DNA of 64,000 bases, taken from contig DHVK01000023.1 of NCBI GenBank assembly GCA_002412625.1, positions 92,871-156,870 of the forward strand. Reading direction: 5' to 3'. The notes under the pieces are model-generated. The model was given only the letters and a program-made list of their open reading frames with translations, was not told the origin of the DNA and ran no database searches. Made by a program: the position numbers and the translations under genes. Below are positions 16,860 to 24,666 of the stretch, piece after piece. Every line of letters starts with the position of its first letter. The first letter of the stretch is position 1. This stretch comes from Cloacimonetes bacterium UBA5210. Its GTDB lineage: Bacteria; Cloacimonadota; Cloacimonadia; Cloacimonadales; Cloacimonadaceae.

Positions 16860-17275
16860 AATTCCACTCCTTCACGGGCTACCATGCGGGTCCGGATGGG
16901 AAGCTTGTGCGAGGCAAGGCGCATTGCTTCTTTGGCAGTGGTTAGATCCACGCCTTCGATCTCGAACAGCACGCGGCCGGGACGAACTACGGCAACCCAG
17001 TATTCCGGGGCGCCTTTACCTTTTCCCATACGGGTTTCGGCAGGTTTGCTGGTGATCGGTTTGTCCGGGAAGATCCGGATCCAAACCTTACCAATACGCT
17101 TCATATGACGGGTAATGGCGATACGGGCAGCTTCGATCTGACGGCTGGAGATGAATGCATCTTCCAGAGCAATCAGTCCATAGTCGCCGAAATCGACGTT
17201 GCAGCCGGTCCAGGAAAGACCGTTGCGTCTGCCCTTCATCATCTTGCGATGTCTTACTTTCTTAGGTGCTAACAC
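16856..17275 (-). CDS. rplP: 50S ribosomal protein L16
   Basis: 139 residues, standard length. MLAPKKVRHRKMMKGRRNGL start, IRIFPDKPITSKPAETRMGK centre and a Val-Arg-Pro-Gly-Arg segment are diagnostic. L16 contacts the A-site tRNA and the peptidyl-transferase region. Its stop overlaps the rpmC start. Confidence 0.97.
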   Translation of the reverse strand: MLAPKKVRHRKMMKGRRNGLSWTGCNVDFGDYGLIALEDAFISSRQIEAARIAITRHMKRIGKVWIRIFPDKPITSKPAETRMGKGKGAPEYWVAVVRPGRVLFEIEGVDLTTAKEAMRLASHKLPIRTRMVAREGVEL

Positions 17276-17287
17276 GGTTCTCTCCTT

Positions 17288-17932
17288 TTACAGTATATCG
17301 CCTTTGTAGATCCATACCTTGATGCCGATTACGCCGTAAGTGGTGTTTGCTTCCACGTGGGCATAGTCGATGTCGGCACGAATGGTATGAAGCGGGGTGC
17401 GTCCCTGTTTGTAACGCTCGGTACGTGCGATTTCAGCACCGCCAAGACGGCCGGCAACCTGCACTTTTACACCGAGAGCGTTATCTCTCATCACGTTACG
17501 CATAGCCATTTTCATGGCCCGGCGGAAGGAAACACGTTCCTCCAGCTGGCGCGCAATCTCTTTACCCACCAAGCGGGCATCAAGCCACATCTTGTCGATG
17601 GGTTCGATGTTGATGGCGACTGCGATCGGGTTGGGGCGATTTTTATTGATCAGAATGTTCATCTCGCCACGAAGTTTATCGATATCTTCACCTTTCTTAC
17701 CGATCACGAGACCGGGGCGGGCGGTGTTGATATCTATCTGGATTGAGCTGGTCTTGCGGTAGATCTTGATCTTGGAGACCATCTTTTCGGATAAGCGCTT
17801 GTGTATATAGCGGCGAATCTTGATGTCTTCCTGGAGAGAATCCACATAAGACGAGCCCTGAGCAAACCAGATGGAATCGGTTTCTTTATTCACACCGATG
17901 CGATACAGAATGGGGTGTATTTTTTGTCCCAA
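17288..17932 (-). CDS. rpsC: 30S ribosomal protein S3
   Basis: 214 residues, standard length. It has a KH-type RNA-binding motif (RPGLVIGKKGEDIDKLR) near residues 73-88 and the C-terminal GVKVQVAGRLGGAEIART. S3 lies at the mRNA entry channel and contributes to mRNA unwinding. Follows rplV by 10 nt in the conserved S10 operon order. Confidence 0.97.
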   Translation of the reverse strand: MGQKIHPILYRIGVNKETDSIWFAQGSSYVDSLQEDIKIRRYIHKRLSEKMVSKIKIYRKTSSIQIDINTARPGLVIGKKGEDIDKLRGEMNILINKNRPNPIAVAINIEPIDKMWLDARLVGKEIARQLEERVSFRRAMKMAMRNVMRDNALGVKVQVAGRLGGAEIARTERYKQGRTPLHTIRADIDYAHVEANTTYGVIGIKVWIYKGDIL

Positions 17933-17942
17933 GGTATTCCTC

Positions 17943-18281
17943 CTATTCTAAAGTCTGGATCTCCAGGGAGATATGACAGGTTTGTTTCCTGATCATAAAG
18001 GCTCTACCCTGAGCTCTAGGCATAAATCTTTTCATTTGAGGACCCTCGTCCGCCATCGCCTGGCTTACAAAAACCTGGTTGAGGTCGATCTTGGGATCCT
18101 TTACCTGGACGTTGGCAATCGCTGATTCCAACACTTTATAAATTATACCGGCCGCTCTGCGACGTGAGAAACGCAGAATGTTCTGTGCTTCGGTGACGCG
18201 CTTGTAGCGGATGGTATCCAATACGAGACGGGCTTTTCGGGCAGAACCACGAGCGAAACGTAATTTGGCTGTTGCTTCCAT
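17943..18281 (-). CDS. rplV: 50S ribosomal protein L22
   Basis: 112 residues, standard length. The N-terminal domain (ARGSARKARLVLDTIRYKRV) is followed by the long hairpin that lines the exit tunnel (FMPRAQGRAFMIRKQTCHIS). Macrolide resistance and arrest-peptide mutations map to this hairpin in other bacteria; nothing unusual is evident here. Confidence 0.97.
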   Translation of the reverse strand: MEATAKLRFARGSARKARLVLDTIRYKRVTEAQNILRFSRRRAAGIIYKVLESAIANVQVKDPKIDLNQVFVSQAMADEGPQMKRFMPRAQGRAFMIRKQTCHISLEIQTLE

Positions 18282-18291
18282 TTCTTATCTC

Positions 18292-18567
18292 CTATCTGCC
18301 TTTTTTCTTCTTCTCTTTATGGCCGCGGTAGGTACGAGTAGGTGAAAATTCACCAAGCTTGTGCCCCACCATGTTCTCAGTTACGTAAACCGGCACAAAT
18401 TTATGACCGTTGTGAACCGAAAAAGTATGACCGATAAAGTCTGGAGTTATCACCGAACGGCGGCTCCAGGTCTTGATCACGCTTTTCTTACTTTCGTCAT
18501 TGAGGACTACTACTTTCTTCATCAGGTGATCGTCAACGAATGGGCCTTTTTTGATTGAACGTGACAT
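18292..18567 (-). CDS. rpsS: 30S ribosomal protein S19
   Basis: 91 residues, standard length. MSRSIKKGPFVDDHLMKKV start and DFIGHTFSVHNGHKFVPVYV are diagnostic. S19 forms a complex with S13 in the 30S head. The C-terminal tail is Lys-rich. Confidence 0.97.
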   Translation of the reverse strand: MSRSIKKGPFVDDHLMKKVVVLNDESKKSVIKTWSRRSVITPDFIGHTFSVHNGHKFVPVYVTENMVGHKLGEFSPTRTYRGHKEKKKKGR

Positions 18568-18583
18568 TATCTATATCCTCACA

Positions 18584-19414
18584 CTATCTCTTTTTAACCG
18601 CTTTCACGATATACTTATCGGAATACTTGCGGGTTTTGCGGGTTTTTCCGCCCTTGGCAGGCTTGCCCCAGGGGGATACAGGATGTCCACCACCGGAAGT
18701 TTTACCTTCGCCGCCACCCATCGGGTGATCAACAGGGTTCATCGCGACACCGCGAACGGTGGGACGAATCCCCAACCAGCGATTGCGTCCGGCTTTTCCG
18801 ATCTTGATCAGAGAATGATCCGGATTGCTGACCTGGCCGATTGTTGCAAGGCATTCTTTGCGGATCAGGTGCACGTCGTTTGAGGGCATCTTCACATGAA
18901 CATAATCGCCGTCTTTGGCCACGACCTGAGCAAATACTCCGGCGCTACGGGCGATCTGGCCGCCACGGCCTTTCTTCAGCTCGATGTTGTGAACCACGCT
19001 GCCCAAAGGAATTCTTTCCAGAGGAAGGGCATTGCCTACTGATACTTCTGCGTCCGGGCCGCTCATCACCTTGGTCCCCACGGTCAATCCGTCCGGGGCG
19101 ATGATGTAGCGCTTTTCGCCATCTACATAGTGCAGCAGCGCGATGCGGGCTGTACGGTTGGGATCGTATTCAATGGTGGCAACTTTGGCAGGAATACCGA
19201 TCTTGTCACGTTTGAAATCGATTACACGGTAGTGTTGGCGGTGTCCGCCACCAATATGGCGACAGGTAATGCGACCGCGATTGTTGCGACCACCGGTCTT
19301 CGGCTTGGGTCTCAGCAGAGATTTTTCCGGAGTGGAAGTGGTAATCTCTTCGAACTTATAACCCGTGCGGAAGCGTAGGGTGGGGGTAGTTGGTTTATAA
19401 TGTTTAACTCCCAT
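18584..19414 (-). CDS. rplB: 50S ribosomal protein L2
   Basis: 276 residues, standard length. The N-terminal GRNNRGRITCRHIGGGHRQH motif and the C-terminal MNPVDHPMGGGEG and GGGHPVSPWGKPAKG are all present, including the His of HPVSPWG important for peptidyl-transferase function. One of the most conserved proteins in the window. Confidence 0.98.
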   Translation of the reverse strand: MGVKHYKPTTPTLRFRTGYKFEEITTSTPEKSLLRPKPKTGGRNNRGRITCRHIGGGHRQHYRVIDFKRDKIGIPAKVATIEYDPNRTARIALLHYVDGEKRYIIAPDGLTVGTKVMSGPDAEVSVGNALPLERIPLGSVVHNIELKKGRGGQIARSAGVFAQVVAKDGDYVHVKMPSNDVHLIRKECLATIGQVSNPDHSLIKIGKAGRNRWLGIRPTVRGVAMNPVDHPMGGGEGKTSGGGHPVSPWGKPAKGGKTRKTRKYSDKYIVKAVKKR

Positions 19415-19416
19415 TT

Positions 19417-19704
19417 TTATACCTCAAAATCGGCGATTTTATCGCCTTCACGCAGGGTTACGATCGCTTTCTTCCAATCCGGGCGTTTACCGTTGTATTT
19501 GCCTAAACGTTTTGGCTTGCCCATCATGCGGATGGTGTTTACGGCCAGAACTTTCACTGCAAAGATATGCTCGATGGCTTTGGCGATCTCAATCTTATTG
19601 GCATTTATAGATACCTTGAAGGTATAGGTATTGCCGGTAGCGATCTGATTGCTGCTCTTCTCGGTGATGATCGGAGCAATGACTATATTACGCGGATGTA
19701 TCAT
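19417..19704 (-). CDS. rplW: 50S ribosomal protein L23
   Basis: 95 residues, standard length. Contains the IIAPIITEKS start (seen as IVIAPIITEKSSNQ) and KVLAVNTIRMMGKPKRLGKY. L23 is the main docking site for trigger factor and SRP at the tunnel exit. Four-base overlap with the rplD stop. Confidence 0.96.
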   Translation of the reverse strand: MIHPRNIVIAPIITEKSSNQIATGNTYTFKVSINANKIEIAKAIEHIFAVKVLAVNTIRMMGKPKRLGKYNGKRPDWKKAIVTLREGDKIADFEV

Positions 19705-20336
19705 GAGCTGAATACCTCCTCTACTTTTTTGAGCGCGGCATCACTAAGGATGATGTAGCTGCTCTTCAACACTTCGTAGGCATGCAGTTGTTCGGCCCGG
19801 TCAGTCATCACGTCCGGCAAATTGCTGAAGCTCTTCACTGTGGGGATGTGATGTCCTTCGGTCACCACCAGCTTGCGTCCTCTTTCGGGGGCCAATTTGG
19901 CGATGAATTCACGGGCTTGCTTGGTGCTGGCTTTATCGAAGTTCAGCCCTTCTACAATGTAGATGCGGCCGTCGCGAGCGCGATCCGTAAGGGCAACCTT
20001 CAGCGCCATGCGCTTCTTGGTGCGCGGAATCGGACGATACCAATCCTTGGGGAAGATCGCGAATGCTTTACCGCCGTGAACACGAATCGGAGAGCGACGA
20101 GTACCCACGCGGGCATTACCGGTTCCCTTCTGCTTGAAGAGCTTGCGGGTGCTGCCTTGGGTCATGGCGCGATTCTTCTTCTGTACTGTGCCCTGGCGTT
20201 GATTGCCAAGATACATCGTAATTACTTCGTGCAATAGCACTTTGGGAGAGTTTACATCCACGTCGAACACGGAAAGCGGAAGCTCCACTTCACCGATCAT
20301 CTCGCCTTGGATATTGTATTTTTTTGCTTTAACCAT
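19701..20336 (-). CDS. rplD: 50S ribosomal protein L4
   Basis: 211 residues, standard length. The tunnel-lining loop reads RKLFKQKGTGNARVGTRRSP. In Escherichia coli L4 also represses the S10 operon by acting on the rpsJ leader; the long leader seen before rpsJ here would suit such control, but the structure is not recognisable. The stop overlaps the rplW start by four bases. Confidence 0.96.
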   Translation of the reverse strand: MVKAKKYNIQGEMIGEVELPLSVFDVDVNSPKVLLHEVITMYLGNQRQGTVQKKNRAMTQGSTRKLFKQKGTGNARVGTRRSPIRVHGGKAFAIFPKDWYRPIPRTKKRMALKVALTDRARDGRIYIVEGLNFDKASTKQAREFIAKLAPERGRKLVVTEGHHIPTVKSFSNLPDVMTDRAEQLHAYEVLKSSYIILSDAALKKVEEVFSS

Positions 20337-20347
20337 TACATTTCCCC

Positions 20348-20980
20348 CTATTGTTCCTTGAGAATGATCACCAAGGAATTGCGATGACCGGGTACTGCGC
20401 CCTTGACCATGATCAAATTCCGGTCGCTATCCACTTTCACCACGTCCAAATGACGTGTGGTGACCTTGGCGTTGCCGTGATGACCGGCCATTTTCACACC
20501 CTTGAATACGCGTGAAGGCTGGGCACACTGACCGATGGAACCGCCGCCGCGGAAGGACTCATGTGATCCGTGGGTTGCGATGAATCCGGCAAATCCATGA
20601 CGTTTCATCACACCAGTGAAACCACGTCCTTTGGATTTGGCGGTTACGCTAACGGTCTCACCCGTACCAAACAAACTTGCATCCAGTGCGTCACCGGTAT
20701 TATAATCGGCAAGTTCTTGGCCAAAAGCCGGGCGAAATTCTCTTACAAAACGGAAGTAGGGACTGCCGTGTTTCTTGAAATGTCCGAGCATGGGTTTGCT
20801 TACTTTCTTTTCAGGGATTTCTTCATAACCCACCTGGATTGCTTCATAACCATTTTCTGTGATTGTACGTTTGCAAATAATCTTGCACGGACCGGCTTGA
20901 ATCACGGTGACCGGGATCACTTTGCCGCGTTCGTCAAATATCTGCGTCATACCAATTTTCTTTCCAATTAGTCCGATCAT
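20348..20980 (-). CDS. rplC: 50S ribosomal protein L3
   Basis: 210 residues, standard length. Starts MIGLIGKKIGMTQIFDERGK; the W-finger/Gln region reads GGSIGQCAQPSRVFKGVKMA followed by GHHGN. L3 is one of two assembly initiators of the 50S subunit, close to the peptidyl-transferase centre. The GQCAQP variant (commonly GAxxDP) is a modest deviation. Confidence 0.97.
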   Translation of the reverse strand: MIGLIGKKIGMTQIFDERGKVIPVTVIQAGPCKIICKRTITENGYEAIQVGYEEIPEKKVSKPMLGHFKKHGSPYFRFVREFRPAFGQELADYNTGDALDASLFGTGETVSVTAKSKGRGFTGVMKRHGFAGFIATHGSHESFRGGGSIGQCAQPSRVFKGVKMAGHHGNAKVTTRHLDVVKVDSDRNLIMVKGAVPGHRNSLVIILKEQ

Positions 20981-20982
20981 GC

Positions 20983-21309
20983 TTAGCTCCTGGAATTTGC
21001 CTTGATCTCTACATGGACACCGGCCGGCAGGCTTAGCTTCTTCAAAGCATTCGTAGTCTGCTGTGTCGGATTCATAATATCGACCAAACGTTTGTGAACC
21101 AACATCTGGAATTGGTCTTGTGATTTCTTATCGGTATGGGGCGAACGTAAAACCGTGTATATTGTACGATCTGTAGGCAACGGGATCGGCCCGATTACCT
21201 TCGCGCCTGTGTTACGTGTGCTTTTCACGATCTCTGCGACAGATTGATCCAATAAACGATGGTCATAAGCTTTCAACTTAATCCGAATACGATTTTCCTG
21301 TTTACTCAC
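20983..21309 (-). CDS. rpsJ: 30S ribosomal protein S10
   Basis: 108 residues from a GTG start at 21309, preceded by GGAGG with a 5-nt spacer; the frame is open 10 codons further up, but those residues are not S10-like. The protein begins VSKQENRIRIKLKAYDHR and has GPIPLPTDRTIYTVLRSPH. S10 is part of the 30S head and also the NusB-S10 antitermination complex. It is the first ribosomal gene of the cluster, with no tuf or fusA before it. Confidence 0.96.
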   Translation of the reverse strand: MSKQENRIRIKLKAYDHRLLDQSVAEIVKSTRNTGAKVIGPIPLPTDRTIYTVLRSPHTDKKSQDQFQMLVHKRLVDIMNPTQQTTNALKKLSLPAGVHVEIKANSRS

Positions 21310-21484
21310 TGGAACCTCCACTATTTGGGCAGATTTCACCTGAAATGCATACGCTATGCTGAATACAGCTCCGCCGCGCTATCAAGTGGATATGCCGTTG
21401 GCTTGTTTCAAATTTTTGTAGACCACCGCTGACGCAGCAGCCACCACGATACTCATCAAGAGTACCCTGATAGTAGGATATCAT
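21302..21484 (-). CDS. Possible 60-residue leader ORF before rpsJ
   Basis: An ATG at 21484 with an excellent ribosome-binding site (TTAGGAGGAATA) opens a 60-codon frame that ends 8 nt inside rpsJ. The product starts MISYYQGTLDEYRGGCCVSG and is rich in Cys, Ser, Gly and His; it resembles no family I know and has no clear fold. It may be a translated leader that couples to rpsJ, or chance translation of a regulatory leader. A second start, ATGAGTATCG just downstream in another frame, gives a 24-residue hydrophobic peptide with a weak site. Composition is less protein-like than its neighbours, so confidence is low. Confidence 0.3.
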   Translation of the reverse strand: MISYYQGTLDEYRGGCCVSGGLQKFETSQRHIHLIARRSCIQHSVCISGEICPNSGGSSE

Positions 21485-21565
21485 TATTCCTCCTAAAGAA
21501 CTATAAGCCCCTGCAAAATATGGGACTTGTGCTTAGCGTTCAAGACGCTTTTACAATGTTTGTTC

Positions 21566-21594
21566 ACAAGAATTTAATTGCCCAATTTTGTCAA
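21566..21594 (-). promoter_or_regulatory. Putative sigma-70 promoter for the S10 operon
   Basis: On the minus strand, TTGACA (21594-21589) is followed after 17 nt by TCTTGT (21571-21566). The -35 box is perfect; the -10 is weak (three of six). The surrounding DNA is A/T-rich. It would give a leader of about 250 nt before rpsJ, long enough for regulation. Confidence 0.4.
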
Positions 21595-21849
21595 TCGCTT
21601 TTTTCTAATTTATTCGAAATGCGGGATTTGAGAGGGCTGCAATCGATAGTTCCGGTTCTGGTGCAATTTGTAAATTCCGGAGACATGATTTGCATGGATG
21701 GGATATACCTGACAGAAAAACGCTTCAGAGAAGCGTGTTCCTGGGATGTGAGTTCAAACACATAAGCAAAACCAACACAGTGCATAGGAATCACGCTGTG
21801 TGATTCCCCCCAGCCATCACGCCCAGCTCCATGCACCAAGCCGGGATTA

Positions 21850-21908
21850 TCTGTTACTAAAGCTCTTATTCTCCCATGCCCACAGCTCTATCACAGCTTC
21901 AAATCAGC
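21850..21908 (+). repeat. 58-nt hairpin element, copy 2 (degenerate)
   Basis: The long arm is intact at 21881-21908 (CACAGCTCTATC then ACAGCTTCAAATCAGC). The 13-nt loop at 21868-21880 matches the loop of the 60.6 kb copy at 11 of 13 positions on the opposite strand. The short arm (21850-21867) is recognisable only with one inserted base. It lies 53 nt after the stop of the TGSG lipoprotein. Confidence 0.75.
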
Positions 21909-21960
21909 TTTAACCAAGGCTTATGCCAAGGGCGAAACAACGGGATAACGGCAAGATCAG

Positions 21961-22671
21961 CTAATCAGCTCTGGCGGAGTCGCCTTCCTCGCTTACCTTT
22001 CCACTTCCGGTTTCAAACATTCTATGTTCGATCTCGCTGTCGATGATACGGATGTTGCCGCTACCGGTATTGACTTTGGCACTGCCAATGCGGCTACCGA
22101 TCAGGCTTACATTGCCGCTGCCGGTATCGGCATCAAGTTTTGTGATGCTGCTCTCTGCGATGTCCACGCCGCCGCTGCCGGTATCGGCTTGCAGCTTGAT
22201 CAGTGCGCAGTTTGAGACTTTCACTTTCCCGCTGCCGGTATCAATGCTCAAATCACGGTTTCCACGCATTTCGGCCACTTCCACATCTCCAGAACCGGTA
22301 TCGATCTTTAGCGAAACACTTTGTGGCACAGTGCCTGAAACTCCCATTATTGCCGCCGGCTTGCCGGATTTGGTCTCGTAGCTTAGTTTGCCATTCTTGA
22401 TCAGGATCGTGGCATCTCCGGGTTTATATTCCTTGTATTCTACCATCAGATTCAGCTCTGAGCCGGAGTTTCCCCGAATCTTCACATCTCCGGAGCCGAG
22501 ATCGATCTCAAGCTCTCCGGCTTGATAAGATTCTGCGATTCTCGTGCTGTTGTCATAATCCAGAACTACGTTATTAACCACGATTTTTCCATTGAAATTC
22601 CCGCTTACATTGCAAGCGCAGATGCTAAGTAAAATGAATCCTGCTACCGTAAAGACTAGCGCTGATTTCAT
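21961..22671 (-). CDS. Lipoprotein with TGSG beta-repeats (DUF4097-like)
   Basis: 236 residues from ATG 22671 (an adjacent ATG at 22674 is equally possible; AAAGGAG lies just upstream). The start MKSALVFTVAGFILLSICAC looks like a lipoprotein signal ending at Cys. The rest is built of repeats of about 20 residues, each with a GSG turn: IDLGSGDVKI, IDTGSGDVEV, IDTGSGKVKV, ADTGSGGVDI, ADTGSGNVSL, NTGSGNIRI and ETGSGKV. Such ladders are typical of the DUF4097/head-GIN class and fold as right-handed beta-helices. The role is unknown, probably in the envelope. It stands alone between the S10 leader and the OmpA-like gene. Confidence 0.75.
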   Translation of the reverse strand: MKSALVFTVAGFILLSICACNVSGNFNGKIVVNNVVLDYDNSTRIAESYQAGELEIDLGSGDVKIRGNSGSELNLMVEYKEYKPGDATILIKNGKLSYETKSGKPAAIMGVSGTVPQSVSLKIDTGSGDVEVAEMRGNRDLSIDTGSGKVKVSNCALIKLQADTGSGGVDIAESSITKLDADTGSGNVSLIGSRIGSAKVNTGSGNIRIIDSEIEHRMFETGSGKVSEEGDSARAD

Positions 22672-22900
22672 CATAACTCCTTTCGGGCCGGCTGCACCCA
22701 GCCAAACCCCTGCTTTATTGAGCATTTGTGTAAATGATCACTGTGCAAGACATACAAAAATAATGATCCTGTCAAGCGCATTCTTCAAAATGTTGCCCCA
22801 GGAGAGAAGATAACTCTGTCCAAATGGCAATGTGACTCGCCCCTGATATGAGGCGTTTTTTTGCTTCCTGAAGCTCGATGCAAATGCGAAGTGGGTAAAA

Positions 22901-22928
22901 TAAAAGAGGAGCCACTGCGGGCTCCTCT
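22901..22928 (-). terminator. Rho-independent terminator after the OmpA/TSP3 gene
   Basis: On the minus strand, AGAGGAGCC pairs perfectly with GGCTCCTCT over a short loop, followed by TTTTATTTT. It lies about 25 nt past the stop codon at 22954. Confidence 0.9.
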
Positions 22929-22953
22929 GGATGATTTGTGAATTGTGTGAGAG

Positions 22954-24393
22954 TTATTCCACCACAAATTCGATTCTGCGGTTCAAGGTGCGGCCTTCTT
23001 CGGTATCGTTTGTCGCGCGCGGTTGTGCTTCTCCACGTCCTGAAGTGCGGATGCGTTCAGCAGCGATGCCCTTTTCGATCAACCAATTACGAACAGAACT
23101 CGCTCTTTCCCGAGAGAGGATCAAATTGCTGGCGTCGGATCCCACGCTGTCGGTGTGCCCGTTGATCAGAATCTTCACTTCCGGGTTTGCCGCCAAAGCT
23201 GTGTAAGCCTTTTGCAGCACTGCAATAGATTCCGGCTTGATGGTCGATTTAGCCGTTTCAAAGAAGATTCCATCCAGCGCGAAAACAGCGCCTACTCTGA
23301 GGTCCAAAACGTCGTCGCGAGGATCCAGGGGATTGGTACCGGCTGTGATTTCATCACCGTCGTTGACCGAACCTCGGTCTGTATCAGCTTCCAGAGGATT
23401 GGTTTTGTGCAACACTATTTCGTCATAATCGCTCAAACCATCATCATCGGTGTCAACCTTCAGGGGATTGGTATTGTATGTGATTACTTCATTGTAGTCA
23501 CTTAGACCATCACCGTCGGTATCGACCTTAAGCGGGTCTGTGCCATATTGCATGATTTCCGCGTAATCGGTCAGGCCGTCACCATCGGTATCAGGATTGA
23601 GGGGATCAGTACGGTGTCTCAACAGCTCAGCATAATCGCTGAGGCCATCGCCGTCAGTGTCAGGATTTCTGGGGTCAGTACCATAAACGTTGATTTCATC
23701 ATAGTCTGAGAGACCATCGCCATCACTGTCGATGGTTCTGAGGTCAACCACCGGAACCGGGGTGCGTTGCACGGTCTGCACCGGACGCACTTCTTTGTCC
23801 TTGCGAATACCGGGGTTGTAGAAAGTGAAGCCCACACCAAAGCTGTAGAATCCGTCCTGCTTTTTCCCGGTAAAAGTATTTGTATCATCATCTTCACGGA
23901 TTCTGCCGTCCATGCCGTCTGAATTTGCCAGATTGTAGCCCAAAGTGAATTCCAGATTCATCCCGGGTTTGACCTGAGTCTGCAAGCCAAGACCGACAGG
24001 GATATGAGGAATCACATCCGCATCGCTGTTGCTGAGGTCCAAAGATGCGCCAACTCCGCTGTAAATAAAGGGAGAGAGTTTCTCTTTGTACCAGGGATTG
24101 AAGATTAGCCGGTAGTCACCCAGTAAAGTGGCTGTGCTATATGCTTCTGGAGAACTTTTTGTGGCGTGCAGCGGAGTGAAACCCAAGACCATGCGCATAT
24201 GTAGCGCCGGGAAGACTTTCAGCTGGATGTGTCCGCTGCCCATCGGAGCAAAATTCTCTGCTTTGCCCGCATTATCGCCGCGAGCGACTCCCAGTTCATA
24301 ACCGTAGCTCCAACCGGGGCTTGTTTCCACCGCTGCGTACAATACTGCACCCAGCATAATCATTAACATCATCAGAAATGCTTTTGTTTTCAT
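22954..24393 (-). CDS. OmpA-family outer-membrane protein with thrombospondin type 3 repeats
   Basis: 479 residues. Signal peptide (MKTKAFLMMLMIMLGAVLYA). Residues about 25-200 look like an OmpA-type beta-barrel (YGYELGVARGDN, then alternating strands ending YSFGVGFTFYNPG). Residues about 218-355 hold six calcium-binding TSP3-type repeats of the form DTDGDGLSDYDE spaced about 25 residues apart. The end (about 370-479) is an OmpA peptidoglycan-binding domain with INGHTDSVGSDASNLILSRE and GRGEAQP. The protein likely anchors the outer membrane to the cell wall. Start ATG follows AAGGAG. It is monocistronic with its own terminator. Confidence 0.9.
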   Translation of the reverse strand: MKTKAFLMMLMIMLGAVLYAAVETSPGWSYGYELGVARGDNAGKAENFAPMGSGHIQLKVFPALHMRMVLGFTPLHATKSSPEAYSTATLLGDYRLIFNPWYKEKLSPFIYSGVGASLDLSNSDADVIPHIPVGLGLQTQVKPGMNLEFTLGYNLANSDGMDGRIREDDDTNTFTGKKQDGFYSFGVGFTFYNPGIRKDKEVRPVQTVQRTPVPVVDLRTIDSDGDGLSDYDEINVYGTDPRNPDTDGDGLSDYAELLRHRTDPLNPDTDGDGLTDYAEIMQYGTDPLKVDTDGDGLSDYNEVITYNTNPLKVDTDDDGLSDYDEIVLHKTNPLEADTDRGSVNDGDEITAGTNPLDPRDDVLDLRVGAVFALDGIFFETAKSTIKPESIAVLQKAYTALAANPEVKILINGHTDSVGSDASNLILSRERASSVRNWLIEKGIAAERIRTSGRGEAQPRATNDTEEGRTLNRRIEFVVE

Positions 24394-24666
24394 TTCTTGG
24401 TCTCCTTGATTCTATTTTCTCTTTTCAATGCAGCTCATTGTCCCTGGAAAAGCTAAATGCAACAATCCTGATTATGTGACCGGATTTTAACTGGGAGTTC
24501 CTGTGCTGAACCTATTTATAGGATACTCGATATCTTGAAAAAAGCCAAGACAATCTATGTTTAGTGTAACATATTGATTTGAATGCGGCCATATTCCAAG
24601 ATTTTGGTATGGGGATTTTTACCCTTCAGCCTTTGATATCAACCCCCGGGAAGAGGCAAAAGATAC

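Larger units (their letters stand above)
21485..21960. other. Leader/promoter region upstream of the S10 operon
   Basis: No convincing gene is present. From the rpsJ side it holds the leader (with a small hairpin AGCGT/ACGCT at 21536-21550), a TTGACA promoter candidate (21566-21594), an A/T-rich stretch, and then a copy of the dispersed hairpin repeat (21850-21908) that lies 53 nt beyond the stop of the lipoprotein gene. An open plus-strand frame at 21520-21765 has no ribosome-binding site or recognisable features. Confidence 0.5.
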
